Assembly: GCA_026122225.1 (NCBI GenBank)
Contig: JANEZZ010001951.1
Location: 1,178,001 to 1,242,000, forward strand
Length of the DNA stretch: 64,000 bases
Source: Heloderma charlesbogerti
Lineage: Eukaryota; Chordata; Lepidosauria; Squamata; Helodermatidae
Reading direction: 5' to 3'
A program made the translations under genes and the position numbers. The notes beneath the pieces are model-generated. The model had not been told where the DNA came from. It saw only the letters and a list, made by a program, of their open reading frames with translations, and searched no databases. Shown here piece by piece: positions 22,028 to 33,809 of this stretch; the first letter of the stretch is position 1; each line of letters begins with the position of its first letter.

Positions 22028-22199
22028 GGGTGCAATCCGATGCATGTTTAGACAGAAATAAATCCTTCAATTCCCAGCGCTCCCCAGCCAGCCAAATAAA
22101 TCCTACAACTCCCAGCGTTCCTCAGTCAGCCATGCTGGTTGGGGAATGCTGGGAGTTGTAGGACTTTTTTTCTGTCTAAACATGAATAGGATTGCACCC
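22028..22199. mobile_element. Harbinger-like hairpin MITE with internal duplication
   Basis: Ends GGGTGCAATCCGATGCATG and CATGAATAGGATTGCACCC flanked by TAA on both sides (22025-22027, 22200-22202). One arm carries a duplicated AAATAAATCCTWCAAYTCCC block, making the arms unequal. Otherwise it folds like the other copies. Confidence 0.85.
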
Positions 22200-22202
22200 T
22201 AA

Positions 22203-23858
22203 GATGGCTATTCTTCTGTTCCTTTTGCCTACTACTACTTCAGTCCAATGAATACAGTAGAATGAATCATATTGAATATACTACTGTGAAATTTACTCCA
22301 TATTGAGCCCATTTGCAGATATGAAACTGAAGTTCAGGTTGTGAGGGACAAACTGCAAGAAGAGAAGGAAAATGGAAGATAATATAATCCAGGAAGCCTT
22401 CCCTTTAATGGAAAAAAACAACAGTGGGAGAAAAGTACTGTAAATCCCACCTTCACCTGTCAGGGAGAAAGAATACAAATCTCTGAAGCTGCTTTGTAGC
22501 CATCACTGGCTATGAAACCAGTAACAATTTGATTATTCTGTAGGTCAAATGAAAACAAATGGAGTTAGAAACACAAACAGAACAGGACAATTGTATTACC
22601 AGATCCCTCCCAGTTTCCCCACAGTAGCTGTGGAAATTCTGACTTCAGCAGCCAAGAAGTATTGATCTGGAGGTATTCTATCAGAATGGGATTTTTAACA
22701 GCATAAGAACAAATCTTAACAAGTGAATTATTGGTCAAAGTGAATTTTGGGGGCTTGGTGGGCAATGGCAACAAATATCCATAGGAAAAACAACAACATC
22801 AGCCCGCTCTCAGACTCACCAATAGCCTTCAATGGCCTAAATGAACAGAACCTTCTGAAAACAGTACTGGACACAGACATGGCTCAATAAAATGTTCATT
22901 CGGTAAGACAGTCTTATGAAAGAACAAATTATCAATGGAATGTAAACAGTGCACAGGGAGTTCAGCTCACACCTCATTTTAAAACAATGGAATCAAACAA
23001 ACAAAATGGGATTCGGGGAAATGAAAGAGGTCAGCAAAAGAGAAAATACAGAAAATGGCCACTTGCTGTCCAAGTGAGCAGGGCTGGCTTGTACCTCAAA
23101 AAGACGCTGATGTGAGGAAAACTTGAGACATTATAATGCCTGTCAGAAAAACAGAGAAACCACAGTTGCAGGAATACTTGTATGCACTGCCATCTAGTTC
23201 ACACTAAGGGCCTGGGTATTTACTTCAGCATCTTGTGTCTGGAGAGAGAGAGAATGAGAGAGGGAAGGAGAGAGAGGAACACATACCTTGTGTTTTTCTG
23301 GCAGTGTTCCCAGTGGATACTTTAAGGCCAGATTTAGCACCTGCAACTCACACGGGCTCTTTTAGCATTCTCGGATAGATCTCTCTTAAGGGGTGCAATG
23401 GCAGGATGGCTGCATCCAAGGTTCACCAGAGTGCCTGTTTGTTTTGTATGTTGTTCTTTTAGTACATACCTAAGCTTTCTGCTCAATGTCAGGGAGAAAA
23501 AAAACATCATAGGAGCAAGGAATAGAATCCTGTGCTTCCAGATGTGATAGTTCGTACTGTCATTTAACTGTGCTGCCACCTTTGCTCTGAAAAGTGTTCA
23601 TTCATATGACATTCCTGTTGCTGACAATGGTGCCACTTTGTTGTATTAGTTCTCTGGGTAATACATCATAAAGCTGCTTTTAATTATCTAATTTACCGCA
23701 TAACAAAGCAGTAGTAAATCATTGTCCAGGGTCCATATAAATCTACATTTATCCACAACTTTCTTTACAGCTCCTAAAAAGCTTCTCAAATCTGTATTTC
23801 TCTTCAGTATTTATTGTTATTATTGTTATTAATGTGGGATAAATAAAACAGAGTGTTA
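22203..23858. other. No recognised feature
   Basis: No gene or assigned repeat. A GAGAGAGA-rich tract lies at about 23238-23280. Confidence 0.5.
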
Positions 23859-23971
23859 GAGTTGGGTGTCATAAGGGCATGAATAGAGTTGGGTGTCATA
23901 AGGGCATGAATAGAGTTGGGTGTCATAAGGGCATGAATAGAGTTGGGTGTCATAAGGGCATGAATAGAGTT
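23859..23971. repeat. 27-bp minisatellite, about 4 units
   Basis: The unit AGAGTTGGGTGTCATAAGGG plus CATGAAT is repeated almost without change. Because 27 is divisible by three, the minus strand has an open frame repeating NSIHALMTP; I treat that as a by-product of the repeat and not as a gene. Confidence 0.9.
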
Positions 23972-23980
23972 GTACTCCAT

Positions 23981-24276
23981 AGCCCTATGCAGGCATTTAC
24001 CTGCAACAGATGAAGGACAAAATTGGGGAGGTGGTGTGGGTGTGCATGCAAGCCCTGCCCTCAATGCTTGGCTGCTCTTAGATATCTTCATGCGTTTACC
24101 ACCAAGGTCTGAAAGGGATTTATAAACACATTCAGCTGAATCCACTTACAAAGCTCCCTGCTATCAGGAACCTTGATAAGGCAGGGTTCTTTAAGGCAGG
24201 GAACTTTGTAAGCACATGCAGCCATGCTCCTCAGTTTTACTCTTCACGTATGGCAGGTGAACACTTGCATAGGGCT
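23981..24276. mobile_element. Palindromic MITE, CCTATGCNGGCATT family (copy 2)
   Basis: AGCCCTATGCAGGCATTTAC and ACCTGC at the left pair with GCAGGTGAACACTTGCATAG and GGCT at the right. The interior shares GTGTGCATGCAAGCCCTGCC and GATAAGGCAGGGTTC with 6335-6677. The left flank abuts the minisatellite. Target-site duplication is not clear. Confidence 0.65.
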
Positions 24277-25189
24277 CATAACTCTGAGTGATGTTCCTCA
24301 GCGGCCTCATACATGTTGAACAGAAGGAGACTAGGGATGCCACTGAATTTTGTAATTAGTTGGGTCTTTGGACAAAACTCATTTGTTCATAATGTTCACC
24401 TTTGTAGCGAGCCTGTGTCTTAAGCCTGGGGCCTGATCCATCAGGACCCCCACCAAACAAATTTGAAGGTACCAATATGACTCAAGTCCACTTGTGTGAA
24501 AAAATTATACAGTTTATGGATGAGAAATGGATGCAGATAATAAAAGCAAAGAAAAGCTTACACAGCCCTCAACTCACAGCTGCAGTTACGCTGGTTCCCT
24601 TGAAGTAACAGGCATGGAGGGTGGGGGGCTTTTTATCTGAGGAGGTGGTGCACCTTCCCACCTCAGACAAGAACAGGTAACAGGCCAATCTGCCCAGGAT
24701 TTTATAGGGCTTGTCTCATCTAGTTTCAGACTGTCAGAAGGGACACACGCGCGCGCACACACGCACACCCTCCCTTCACCCAGGAGGAGAAAGAGGGCTT
24801 TCTGCCTTGGCAGTAAAGATATTTTCTCACAGCAGCAAAAGAAACATTTCTTATAAGAAAGGTACAAATTGTGCAAGACAGCTACTGTGCGTTATCTAAC
24901 TTTGGTTAGTAGCAAAAAGTGCTGACCTTCACTATGCAGCCGTATAAACCAGTCTAACTTCACAATAATTGCCAGTTACTCTAACAAAGAAGTATAGATA
25001 TGCTGTTACACACTGCATATGACTCTGTGTAAGTTGTCACCTGACTCCTGGCCATTCCTCTGAAACCTAACCCAATACAGCCTGGATTCATGTATTATGA
25101 ATTCATGATTAAGTTTGGAATGGATTGCAAACTTTGGTGCATGCACAATAAAGTAGTACACAGATCCCCCCACACTGCAAATTTTCAGT
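24277..25189. other. No recognised gene
   Basis: A CTAGGGATGCCACTGAATTT at about 24330 resembles the left end of the TAGGGATG family but has no partner. A CGCGCGCACACACGCACAC tract lies at about 24746-24768. Confidence 0.45.
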
Positions 25190-25197
25190 CATCTGAC

Positions 25198-25784
25198 TAG
25201 GGATGGTAGAGAAATCCGCTACGGACTCCAGTGAGGATGTAAAGAATCCGCCCCCCCGGAGTCCGTGGCAGAACGGACTGCTCCCCACCACCACCCCACG
25301 AAGTCCAGTAGGGACGGACCCTACCTGGCACCAGCCAGTCCGGGTCCATCCGCTGCCGTCCACAGCCATCCACTGCCAGGCTGCAGACGGAAATGGCGTC
25401 CGGCGTAGCGGACGCCATTTGTGTCCCAGCCCTTGGCCGTGATAGGCTACATAAATATTTACGTAGCCTACCACGGCCAAGGGCAGGGACGCAAAAGGCA
25501 TAACAGATGCCATTTGCATCCCTGTTCTTTTTGTGATTGGCTACGTAAAAATTTACGTAGCTTATCACAGCCAAGGGCAGGGACAGAAATGGCATCCGCT
25601 ACGCCAGACACCATTTGCGTGGCAGTGGATGGAAGTCCGGCTGCGGATGGGCCCGGCTGGCGGCTCCACAGACTCACTGCAGAGCGGAGCCAGCAGGGAA
25701 GGATTCCGGGGGGAAGGACAGATTGCCTCCACCCCCCAGCAGACACCCCGGACCGGATGGGTGAGTGGGGTTCGTACACCCCTA
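25198..25784. mobile_element. hAT-type MITE (TAGGGATG family), 587 bp
   Basis: Left end TAGGGATGGTAGAGAAATCC, right end GGTTCGTACACCCCTA. Perfect 8-bp duplications CATCTGAC lie at 25190-25197 and 25785-25792. The interior is a chain of hairpins: AAATGGCGTCCGGCG with its complement (about 25391-25420), a long one around GTGATAGGCTACATAAATA (about 25429-25486), a GCAAAAGGCAT hairpin, and GTGATTGGCTACGTAAAA (about 25531-25567). The TACGTA motif is shared with 16015-16957. No transposase. Confidence 0.9.
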
Positions 25785-25792
25785 CATCTGAC

Positions 25793-26537
25793 CACTTAGA
25801 ATCTTAAAAACCTTACTTTAAGAAGTCTCAGCAGCTGCTTCCTTCAGTGTTATCACCACCACAGCTCTGGCTCTGAGGAGGAAGACTCTGTGGATCCATC
25901 TTTATACTGACCATCAGTGATGGTGAGTAAACATCACATGACATCATCATACAGGCAGACCACATGAAAACAACCAATCAGAAAGGAGCCATGTCATGCT
26001 GCACTACACAATCCAAACTACAGCTCCCAAGATGACCTTGATATTGCACATGTGCAAAAATTCATATACATCATGGAACAAGATTTTGTATTGAAGGAGA
26101 GCTCTAATCTAAACGCACATGGATGAATTCGTTACTTTCTGAGTAAATAACAAATTCAGTCAAGGTAAGTTTGACAATCACTAAAGGAGACTGAGAGGGT
26201 AGATTTGACCACAGTGGTACTAAATAGGAAACATCTGGAGAAGGTGAAGAACAGTTGACTGCCACCCTCCCAGGTCCCTTGTTAGGAATGAACAGAACCA
26301 TCAAAAGGCAGTTCTCAAAGACCTGCCGCATTCTGCAGTCCTGTCAACAACACCTCAAAGTCTATGGCTTTGTGTGTTTTGCCTTTGATGCCAATACAAC
26401 CAGTATTTCATCCCCAATGAGCCAGTTGTCTGATTTGTTTTTATGATTCAGTTCAGACAATAATGAACCATCTAACCTCTTGAAACGAATGCTTCATGTG
26501 AGTGACCTATGTGCATGAGTAGCATCACATCAGAAAA
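25793..26537. other. No recognised feature
   Basis: No gene or repeat could be assigned. Confidence 0.5.
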
Positions 26538-26595
26538 GGGGGGCCATTGGGAGATAAGGGGGCCATTGGGAGATAAGGGGGCCATTGTGGTTTTT
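26538..26595. repeat. 19-bp tandem repeat, about 2.6 units
   Basis: The unit GGGGGCCATTGGGAGATAA is repeated with no visible change, suggesting a recent expansion. Confidence 0.85.
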
Positions 26596-29514
26596 CTAAT
26601 CACAAAGAAGCTATGAGGACACAAATCCCCTTTTCCAGCATTACACAGTTCACCTGAGTATACTGCTCATGTGAGTGGTTACTTGTGAGAGTTTAGCTGG
26701 ATGAAATAACTTAAAGAGAGAGATGACATTTCAACACATGTTCCAACACACTACATATCTGTTAGGCTCCCAGCTGACCCAAGCCCAGGAGAGACCTCTT
26801 CAGAGGAGGAGGAATTCCATCCTTCAGCACACTTCTCTACTGCAGTAGACCCGGAGCAACCTGAGACGTCCTGTGGCAGGGATGCCTCACCTGACATCCC
26901 CAAGAACTCCTTCAACTCTGTGCCGAGCCCTGCTCTGGTTCCAGACTCTTCTCCCTCCACCCATGGTTCACCAGAGCACTGACAGGTGGGTCACTCAGAA
27001 CTATCCTTGGAGTGTCTGCCTAGCTGCCAGAAGACCCTTTCACCCATGGTCTACTGAGGACCAAGGGTCTATCAGTAAGGAGGCAAACCCAGCTGTGGCT
27101 ACTGACAAGGCAGACCCAGCTGCAACTGGTAAATCAGGACCAGCCAGCATATAAGGTGTAAGTCTTCCCTGGACTTTTGTTGTGTTAACGTTGGTCTCCC
27201 ATAAAATTATTTTGCTCCAGTTATCGGCTCAGGCTGATATCTTACCTCAGATTTGTATCTAATAAGTGAGGCTGAAAACCGTGGAGTCCCACCTTCCCAG
27301 GATGGCATTGTTTTTTCCTGAGCCCCTGTACAATGCCACCTCTCCTGATTTTAATAAGGAAAGGAGAGCAACAAAGTAATGGATGCAGTTTGTCACTTGC
27401 CCCAGGGGTCAAAAAATAAGAACAAAAGAATGGTGTGATGAAGTGTCTGACCAGGACTGGCAGAGAGGCTTCAGACAGCTGTTCCTTCCACTGCCTTGCT
27501 GAGCACGAATGTTTGGGGCCACAGAAGAGGGTGTTGGATTCCTAGGGTCACAGTGGTAGGCAGGGCAAATTTGGCTTGACTGTCTTCTGTCTCTCTCTGG
27601 GGACTGTCAAACCTTCTCTAGGTCTCCCAAGCAGCTCTTGATTGCAACTCTGGTGACTGCTGTGGCTGCCTCCCTCTTCTCTTCTCCTCACCCTCTATCT
27701 CTAGCCTCTGAAAGCCCCACAGCTTTCTCCACGTGTCTCACTTGCCCTTCTTCTATCAGCCATTGCTCACCTCATGCTTTTTTGTGTCAAGTGAGTGCTG
27801 TGCTCAAGAGCCAGCAAAAGAGTGGAGCTGGCTACCAGCTGGCTACAACTAGCTTTTAAAAAACACACACAAAAAACACACATCTTGGAAAATTTAAAGA
27901 AGAAAATGTACTACAAAGCACAACACAAAAAGAACAGGCAGCAGGATTTTTGGATTTACATGAGGTACTTGAATCTAATTTTGAAACTGATTAGATTTCA
28001 TATTGCTCAAGCCTCTTTTATCGACAGTTTCTGGAATTTCAAACCTAGCTAGGGCAGGCTGATATTTGAGGTGCACACACGTTGGTTCTTGTTCTGTCTG
28101 AACCAATTTACCTGTCCTGCCCCTGGCTTTAATCAATTAAACTCTATTGAATGTGTTATCCCAGGTTCCACTTCCAAAATGCTGTCAAGGCAAAACACAC
28201 TTGTATATATTATTTCTTTAGAACTGCCTTCCTATTTCTATAATCGCAGGTGCAGCCAGGGGAACATTCCCCTCAGCAGCTGTGACTGGGCATGGCAGGT
28301 TATAGATATCCTGGGCCTTGAGGGAACCCAGCCTCCTCAGCCACTGAATGAGTCCAGCTCTGAGGATCAAAACCTCAGATTGCCTGCTGACTGGATGTAT
28401 ACATGAACAGACAAGCAAGAAGGCCAGCCAAGGAAAGGGAAAACTAGGTGTGCAGTTCTTCATGAAAAAAAAAGCCTTCTAACCGAAAGGCATAGATAAA
28501 GGTGGTTAAAACAAGATGGTGCCTTATGACATCACATTTACATTCAGTGGAATGAACCTGGCAGAAAAACAGGTCATGCTCTCATTTTCTTGAAACAGCT
28601 GCTAGTATTAGAGTCTTTTCATTTTTTTAGTGCATTCATTTGGTGGGAGGTTTTTTTATTAGAAGCATACCAATAAGAGAAAGTGGTGTTTCCCTAAAAA
28701 TGAAATAAATTCTATTTAAATGCAAGATTTGGAAGAAAAAGGAGAACTGAATGTGTTTCTGTTTTATCCTCTCCCCAACCCCAATCTTAAGTGTCCCACA
28801 TATACTTGAATACATGGAGTTTGTGTACTGGGAACCTTTCCAGATCACCAGAATTGCTTGGGAAAATTCCACTGAGAATGAAAAACCTGGGCCAGCACAG
28901 TGGCTTGATACAGAACATTGCTGGCACTTCCAACAATTTTGCTAAGTTGAAGAGGCAGCCATATGACATATAGAATTCCCCCCTGGTTTCAGGTACAGGG
29001 GATCTATAGTGTAGCACATTCTCAACATCTGGAAACAACACTGAAATCAGATGTGTACATTCTTCTGCCACAGGTTTTACTTAGGAAAACTATAGAAACT
29101 TGCACAAGAAAAGGAAAAATCAAATATGGGCCAAGGAAAATCAAATCTCTTTATATTTACTAGGAGATTCATAAGTTGTATTCGCTAGGAAATTATCTAG
29201 GGCCAATTCTGTTTGGCTGTCTTTAATAGGGCCACATGTGTAATAAAATGTATTACTGTCATGAAATAAACATCTCATTTTTTAAATAACATATCCTGAG
29301 TACTTGCACTCTTGTTCTGCGCATGAGATTGTACCTTTGTACTCCACGTTAATTAGTTCAGAATATTTACTGCCTCCCAATTCAGTACTCGATTTGGTAA
29401 TGCCATTAACCTAGATTGCCCATCAGCTTGAAAGCAGAGACAGTTCAAAAGAGCTGAAGGTGGGAGGCGGTGGGGTTGTGCATGTATGCGTGAATTCTTC
29501 CTTTTCTCTTTCCA
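26596..29514. other. Unassigned; acidic open stretch near 26758-26981
   Basis: A frame from 26758 to the stop at 26980 reads SVRLPADPSPGETSSEEEEF and continues Ser/Pro-rich for 74 codons. The block about 26755-27165 has the compositional feel of a dispersed repeat or retroelement leader, but I do not recognise it. A similar Ser/Glu-rich segment (CTGAGGATCAAAACCTCAGA) occurs near 28360. Elsewhere nothing is recognised. Confidence 0.35.
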
Positions 29515-29772
29515 AAGAAATAGATCTAGAGGGCTTAAGTTACAGGAAGGTAGGTCTCAGCTGAACATTAGGAGAAACTTCTTGATGGTAAGGGCAGCTC
29601 ATCAATGGAACCAATTACCTCGAGAGGGGTGGGTAGGTTCTTCTTTGCTAGAGGTCCTCAAGTAGAGGCTGCACAGCCATCTGTCAGGGGTGCTCTAGCT
29701 CCGGATGTTTTGCATCAAGCAGGGATTGGAGTAGGAAGTCTACAAGGCCCCTCCAACTCTATGCTACTATGA
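29515..29772 (+). mobile_element. CR1 LINE 3' fragment
   Basis: GGTCTCAGCTGAACATTAGG, AGAAACTTCTTGATGGTAAG, GGAACCAATTACCTCGAGAG and GGGATTGGAGTAGG follow the order of the end of CR1 ORF2 (the WNQLPRE-like region) and 3' UTR. The tail reads CCCCTCCAACTCTATGCTAC. Only the extreme 3' end is present, as is typical for CR1. Confidence 0.8.
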
Positions 29773-30072
29773 ATATGGGGAAATCTTTGATCACTCAGTC
29801 CTGCAGAGTTGGTTGTATACTAACATGTAGTGACATGGCATATATCCAGACATCGTTCCAAGTGGTCAATCTTGACAAGTGACTTTAAAAAGAATTGCGT
29901 GAGAGTTGCTGATCAAGCTATGTGGTGTGATCACTATAGTTTACTGTACTCTTACACAATTTGTGATCTACACAAGTGGCGTCCTATGGATTGGCAGCTG
30001 CTTGACAATCCCCCTGTTTTGCAGTCCCAGGAAGAAACTAAAAACAGGAGGGTTATCAAACCTCTAATAAAC
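29773..30072. other. No recognised feature
   Basis: Nothing assigned in this 300-bp stretch. Confidence 0.45.
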
Positions 30073-30488
30073 TCGGGATGTGCGAATCAGCAAAACCCAA
30101 GCTTGCCAAAGTTCTCCAGATTCCATCTCAAAGCTTGTTCTGACTTGAGTTTGTATCAGACAGAGAGCTTTAGTTTTTTTCTTTTTGCATGAGAATCCGA
30201 GTGTATTTTCATGCATATTTTTCCAAATTGTGCATCCTTGAAATGTACATACTCTGTTCCCATTCTTTAAAGCATATTTGCACATTTTTCAAAATACACA
30301 TTCCTTCATGCGCATTTTTCAAATGTACACATGCTGACCAATGCGTTTTGGGGGATCCAAGAATTACAAGCTCGTAAATGTACAGTCTTCATCCACAGAT
30401 TTCATCTGAGCCTGTGTTCACTCCAGAAAGCATGAGCTGGGTAAATCCTGATCAAAAACACCTGAAACAAATTTCTCATACATCCCTA
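30073..30488. mobile_element. Probable hAT-type element, degenerate TAGGGATG-like ends
   Basis: Left end TCGGGATGTGCGAATC, right end TTTCTCATACATCCCTA. The interior has repeated GCATTTTTCAAAT and GCACATTTTTC words. The 8-bp flanks TAATAAAC and GATACAAC match at only 4 of 8, so the boundary call rests on the termini. Confidence 0.45.
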
Positions 30489-30521
30489 GATACAACACAT
30501 GACTGACAGATTCCATTGAAG

Positions 30522-30644
30522 CAGCCTTCCCTAACCTGGTGCCCTCCAGATGTGTTGGACTGCAATTCCCATCATTCCCACCCAGCATGGCCAATAAAAG
30601 TTGCAGTCTAACACATCTGGGGGACACCAGGTTAGGGAAGGCTG
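30522..30644. mobile_element. hAT-like palindromic MITE, CAGCCTTCCCYAACC family
   Basis: CAGCCTTCCCTAACCTGGTG pairs with CACCAGGTTAGGGAAGGCTG, and the inner CTCCAGATGTGTTGGACTGC pairs with GCAGTCTAACACATCTGG. Flanks CATTGAAG and CACGGGAG agree at 5 of 8. A second copy at 52509-52644 has a better duplication. Confidence 0.75.
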
Positions 30645-30652
30645 CACGGGAG

Positions 30653-32644
30653 CATAAGTTGCACATACCCGGCTAACTCAGGTGAACTATATGGATGATT
30701 GCTTCCCTATCTCCATTTCTTCTCCTATAAATGTACTTAATTCTAATGATGAGCTGGAACAGGGGAGCAATTTTGCAAAGACAATCTCCCGCACTTCATA
30801 AAACACACCTTGTCCCTTTTTAGTGATTGTTCACACTCCTTGGTGAAAAGGTGCAAAAACTCTTTGCAAGGGGCAGTGCTGGGGAGAAGAGGGAACGTGT
30901 CTCTGCTGCCAAGGGACTTATGCTGATGCTAGTCATGCATATTTGAATAACTAGGGCAGAATGGGGTGCACATGAATGTATCTCCCATTGCAAGACATAC
31001 AGTGTAAATGGACATCATCTGCATTCAGGTACACAGCCAAGTGTGAATGTCGTCCATCCACACTACATTATTTTCCATGAGATGCACATTGGTGCCAAAA
31101 GGAACTTTCCCCCCTAAAACTCCTAGCCATGTGGGGCAATTTTGTTCCGATCACAGTGGGGAAATGGAAGAGATGAGTCTCCCATCCCTGCATTCTCCCT
31201 TCCCAGTAAGAACTGGGGAGCCTCCATGCATGTAAATGTGTAAGGAAAAGCAAGAGGCATAGCTGACTGCTACATATTAAGTGAACGTCTATGCATAGTG
31301 CATAACAGTACATTAGCTAGAGCTACATCAGCACAAACGAAACTCACCGCCACCCAGCAAGACAGTGGGCATCATCCAGTTGCCTGTATAATGGGGACAT
31401 GTTCCCTCCCCACTGCTAATAAGAAGGAGGGTAATGGTAGAGCTACGTGGTACTGTGACTGGGAAAGTAACACCATTAATCATCATGGTCACGAGGGTAC
31501 CCAACTGGTGGGATCATGCAGTGAGGAAATAAACCCTAAGAACTGCAGCATCAGTCAGGGCCATAAACAGTCATGAAAAAAAGGTGAAATACAATAAGGT
31601 AGGGTTTGTTTGTGTTGTTGTTGTTGTTGTTGTTGTTTTTAAAGGGAGGGGGTTGCACCCTTTGGAAGCCTGTTCTTTTTTGCAGTGAAAATCAAACCTC
31701 ATGAAAATCTGGCACAGCGCTTATTAATTCAGCAGAGAGTGTGGCCTTTGAAAATGTCTTGGGTATCTTACATAGTACTACAGAATGAAAGAAGCACTGT
31801 GAAGCTATTTTTAACTTGCAGTGCATGATTCCTTAATGTAGTTTTGTAGGCCTTTAAAAAATATATATATAATGACCCACTTTTACACACACTTAATATT
31901 TATGCTTTCTGGGAAAGTATTTCTAGCAATCTTTCTTAAATGCTCAGTGTTATTCAGCACAGGAACAGGCAGCTTTTTAAGTGCAGTAAACTGGATGTGG
32001 GAAACTGCTTTTACCTGAGGCCTAAAGAGAGAATATTTCTGAAGATGGTAAACAATAACATGATATTACTTCTTAAAGTGATGTCAAAGAACAATGAAAG
32101 AACAATACAATGGATCTGGATCATGCCTAATACTTGTTCCAGTCAGGCAAGTCACCTTTTCCTGTAGGTCTTCATAAAATTGGCACGGTAGAATCTACTA
32201 AATACTAGTGATGGGAAAACTTCCCTGAGCTCGCAAGGAGGGGTGGGGGGAAGCAGGATTGGGAACATGGTGCACAGGAAGGCAGAGTTTCACCCTCCCT
32301 ACTTCACCTTCCCTGTCCCCATAGGCATTCCCCCAAGGATAGTCCAAAAGCTGTGTTGAACTGTGTCACACCAAAGAGCAACAGTACATAGCATAATACC
32401 CAATTTATTTGAATCAGCTGACAGTCATAGATTAGTGAGCTGGCAAAGGGCAGTATGTTGGTTAGCATCTTGGACTTTGGCTGGAGAGACCTGAAATTGC
32501 ACAAGAAAGGGAAAGAGGGCAAAACACATGCCCAACCAGCATAAGACCACCAGCTCAAGATTTCCCAGGGATTTATTTTCTCAGTACCAGGGAGAAAATT
32601 CTACCCCCAAGTCAACAAATCAGTTATAGCAGTTTTCATCTCCA
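30653..32644. other. GTT microsatellite, otherwise nothing recognised
   Basis: A TTGTTGTTGTTG tract lies at 31612-31637. No gene or transposon ends seen in the rest. Confidence 0.5.
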
Positions 32645-32695
32645 GCAGGAGCAGGATCCAACAGGAGCAGGATCCAGCAGGAGCAGGAGCAGGGA
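32645..32695. repeat. 18-bp tandem repeat
   Basis: AGCAGGATCCAACAGGAGC-type units run about 2.5 times, ending in CAGGAGCAGGAGCAGG. Confidence 0.7.
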
Positions 32696-33020
32696 TCCAA
32701 GGGATCTGAATTGCCCATTCAATACCTAGCCAACCCAAAAGACTTTGCATTAACAGGCAGTAATATATCGTTGCTGACAAAATCCATTTCCCCCCAGCTA
32801 CTGTGAGGATTGTAGCTAAGCTCAGAGGGAACGGAGATGTCTGGGGTGGAGGCAAATTACGTAATTGTCCCTGCTAATTGTGGTGCAGCTAGGTTTGGAC
32901 CTTGGGTCCAAAGTCCAGGACCACCCAAACCCAGGGCCTGCCAAATGACTACCAAAAGTGCCAGGTGATCAAGGCATTGGCTAACAGGCCCAATATCAGC
33001 ACCTAGACTGGCTGGCAGTT

Positions 33021-33057
<37 letters not shown>

Positions 33058-33469
33058 TTAGGGGGTGGCTGGCTGGGCATGTACATGGTTACAGATGCTC
33101 ATTTTATTATTTTTACTCAAAAATATGTATTATCCTTTTCTACAGCAAAGTGGTGCTTATTCCCAAGTAAATCTATGTAGCATCAGGACAGCAGGAGCAA
33201 ACTCCATTTCATCCTTGTAGTCATGACTGTGCTTTGATTTAAGTGAGTTTAAAACGTGAAAGAGCACATGCTCAGAGTTTTTATTTATTAATCAGGGTTA
33301 GCAAACAGGTGTTTTGGCTTTGTTTGTTTGCATTGTGCTAGCATATCAGGGATGTAGAAGCAGTTGCAAAGCATGGAATGGCAGTGGTGAGTGTGTGAAG
33401 AAAAAAAATGCTAGGGGTGTGTTTCACAGTGGAAGTAATACACATGGACATGTGCCTTCGGGGGGAGGG
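32696..33469. other. GA microsatellite, otherwise nothing recognised
   Basis: An AGAGAG tract lies at 33024-33053. No gene seen. Confidence 0.5.
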
Positions 33470-33474
33470 GGCTT

Positions 33475-33809
33475 GTAGCAGTGGGAGATTTGATCATTAG
33501 ACAGATAGACAGCTGGGTCTGTGTCTGTGATGGGCATGTAGACTGCATGGTGAATTGCCTGCCTGGTGCAAAGGTTTTGGATATCACATGCGTCTAGGTA
33601 GCCTAGTAGAGAGTTCTGGGGTGGAGTCAGTGGTTGTGGTCCATGTTGGTATCAACGATGTGGGGAAATGTAGTTGCAAGGTCCTGGAAGCCAAATTTAG
33701 GTTGGTAGGTAGGAGGTTGAAATCCAGGATCACCAAGGTGGCTTTCTCAGAAATGCTACCTGTTCCACGCACAGGGCCAGCTAGACAGGTGAAACTGAGG
33801 AGTCTCAAT
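33475..33809 (+). pseudogene. CR1 LINE ORF1 esterase-domain relic (5' part)
   Basis: Frame 1 near 33484 reads VGDLIIRQID, the position of the GDSI nucleophile block of the SGNH-type esterase domain found in CR1 ORF1. Here the serine is replaced by leucine. After a frameshift, frame 3 reads VVVVHVGINDVGKCS, matching the HVGTNDI block, then EAKFRLVGRRLKSR and SEMLPVPRTGPARQ. It stops exactly at the left end of the hAT element at 33810 and resumes at 34780. ORF1 proteins act as RNA-binding chaperones; this copy is dead. Confidence 0.7.

Noticed and set aside
23804..24145. Repeat array as a CRISPR or a repeat protein gene
   Set aside because: Units are directly adjacent with no spacers, the genome is vertebrate, and the frame is a consequence of the 27-bp unit.
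24330..24420. Seventh TAGGGATG-family hAT element
   Set aside because: Only a left-end-like CTAGGGATGCC is present; no matching right end or duplication was found.
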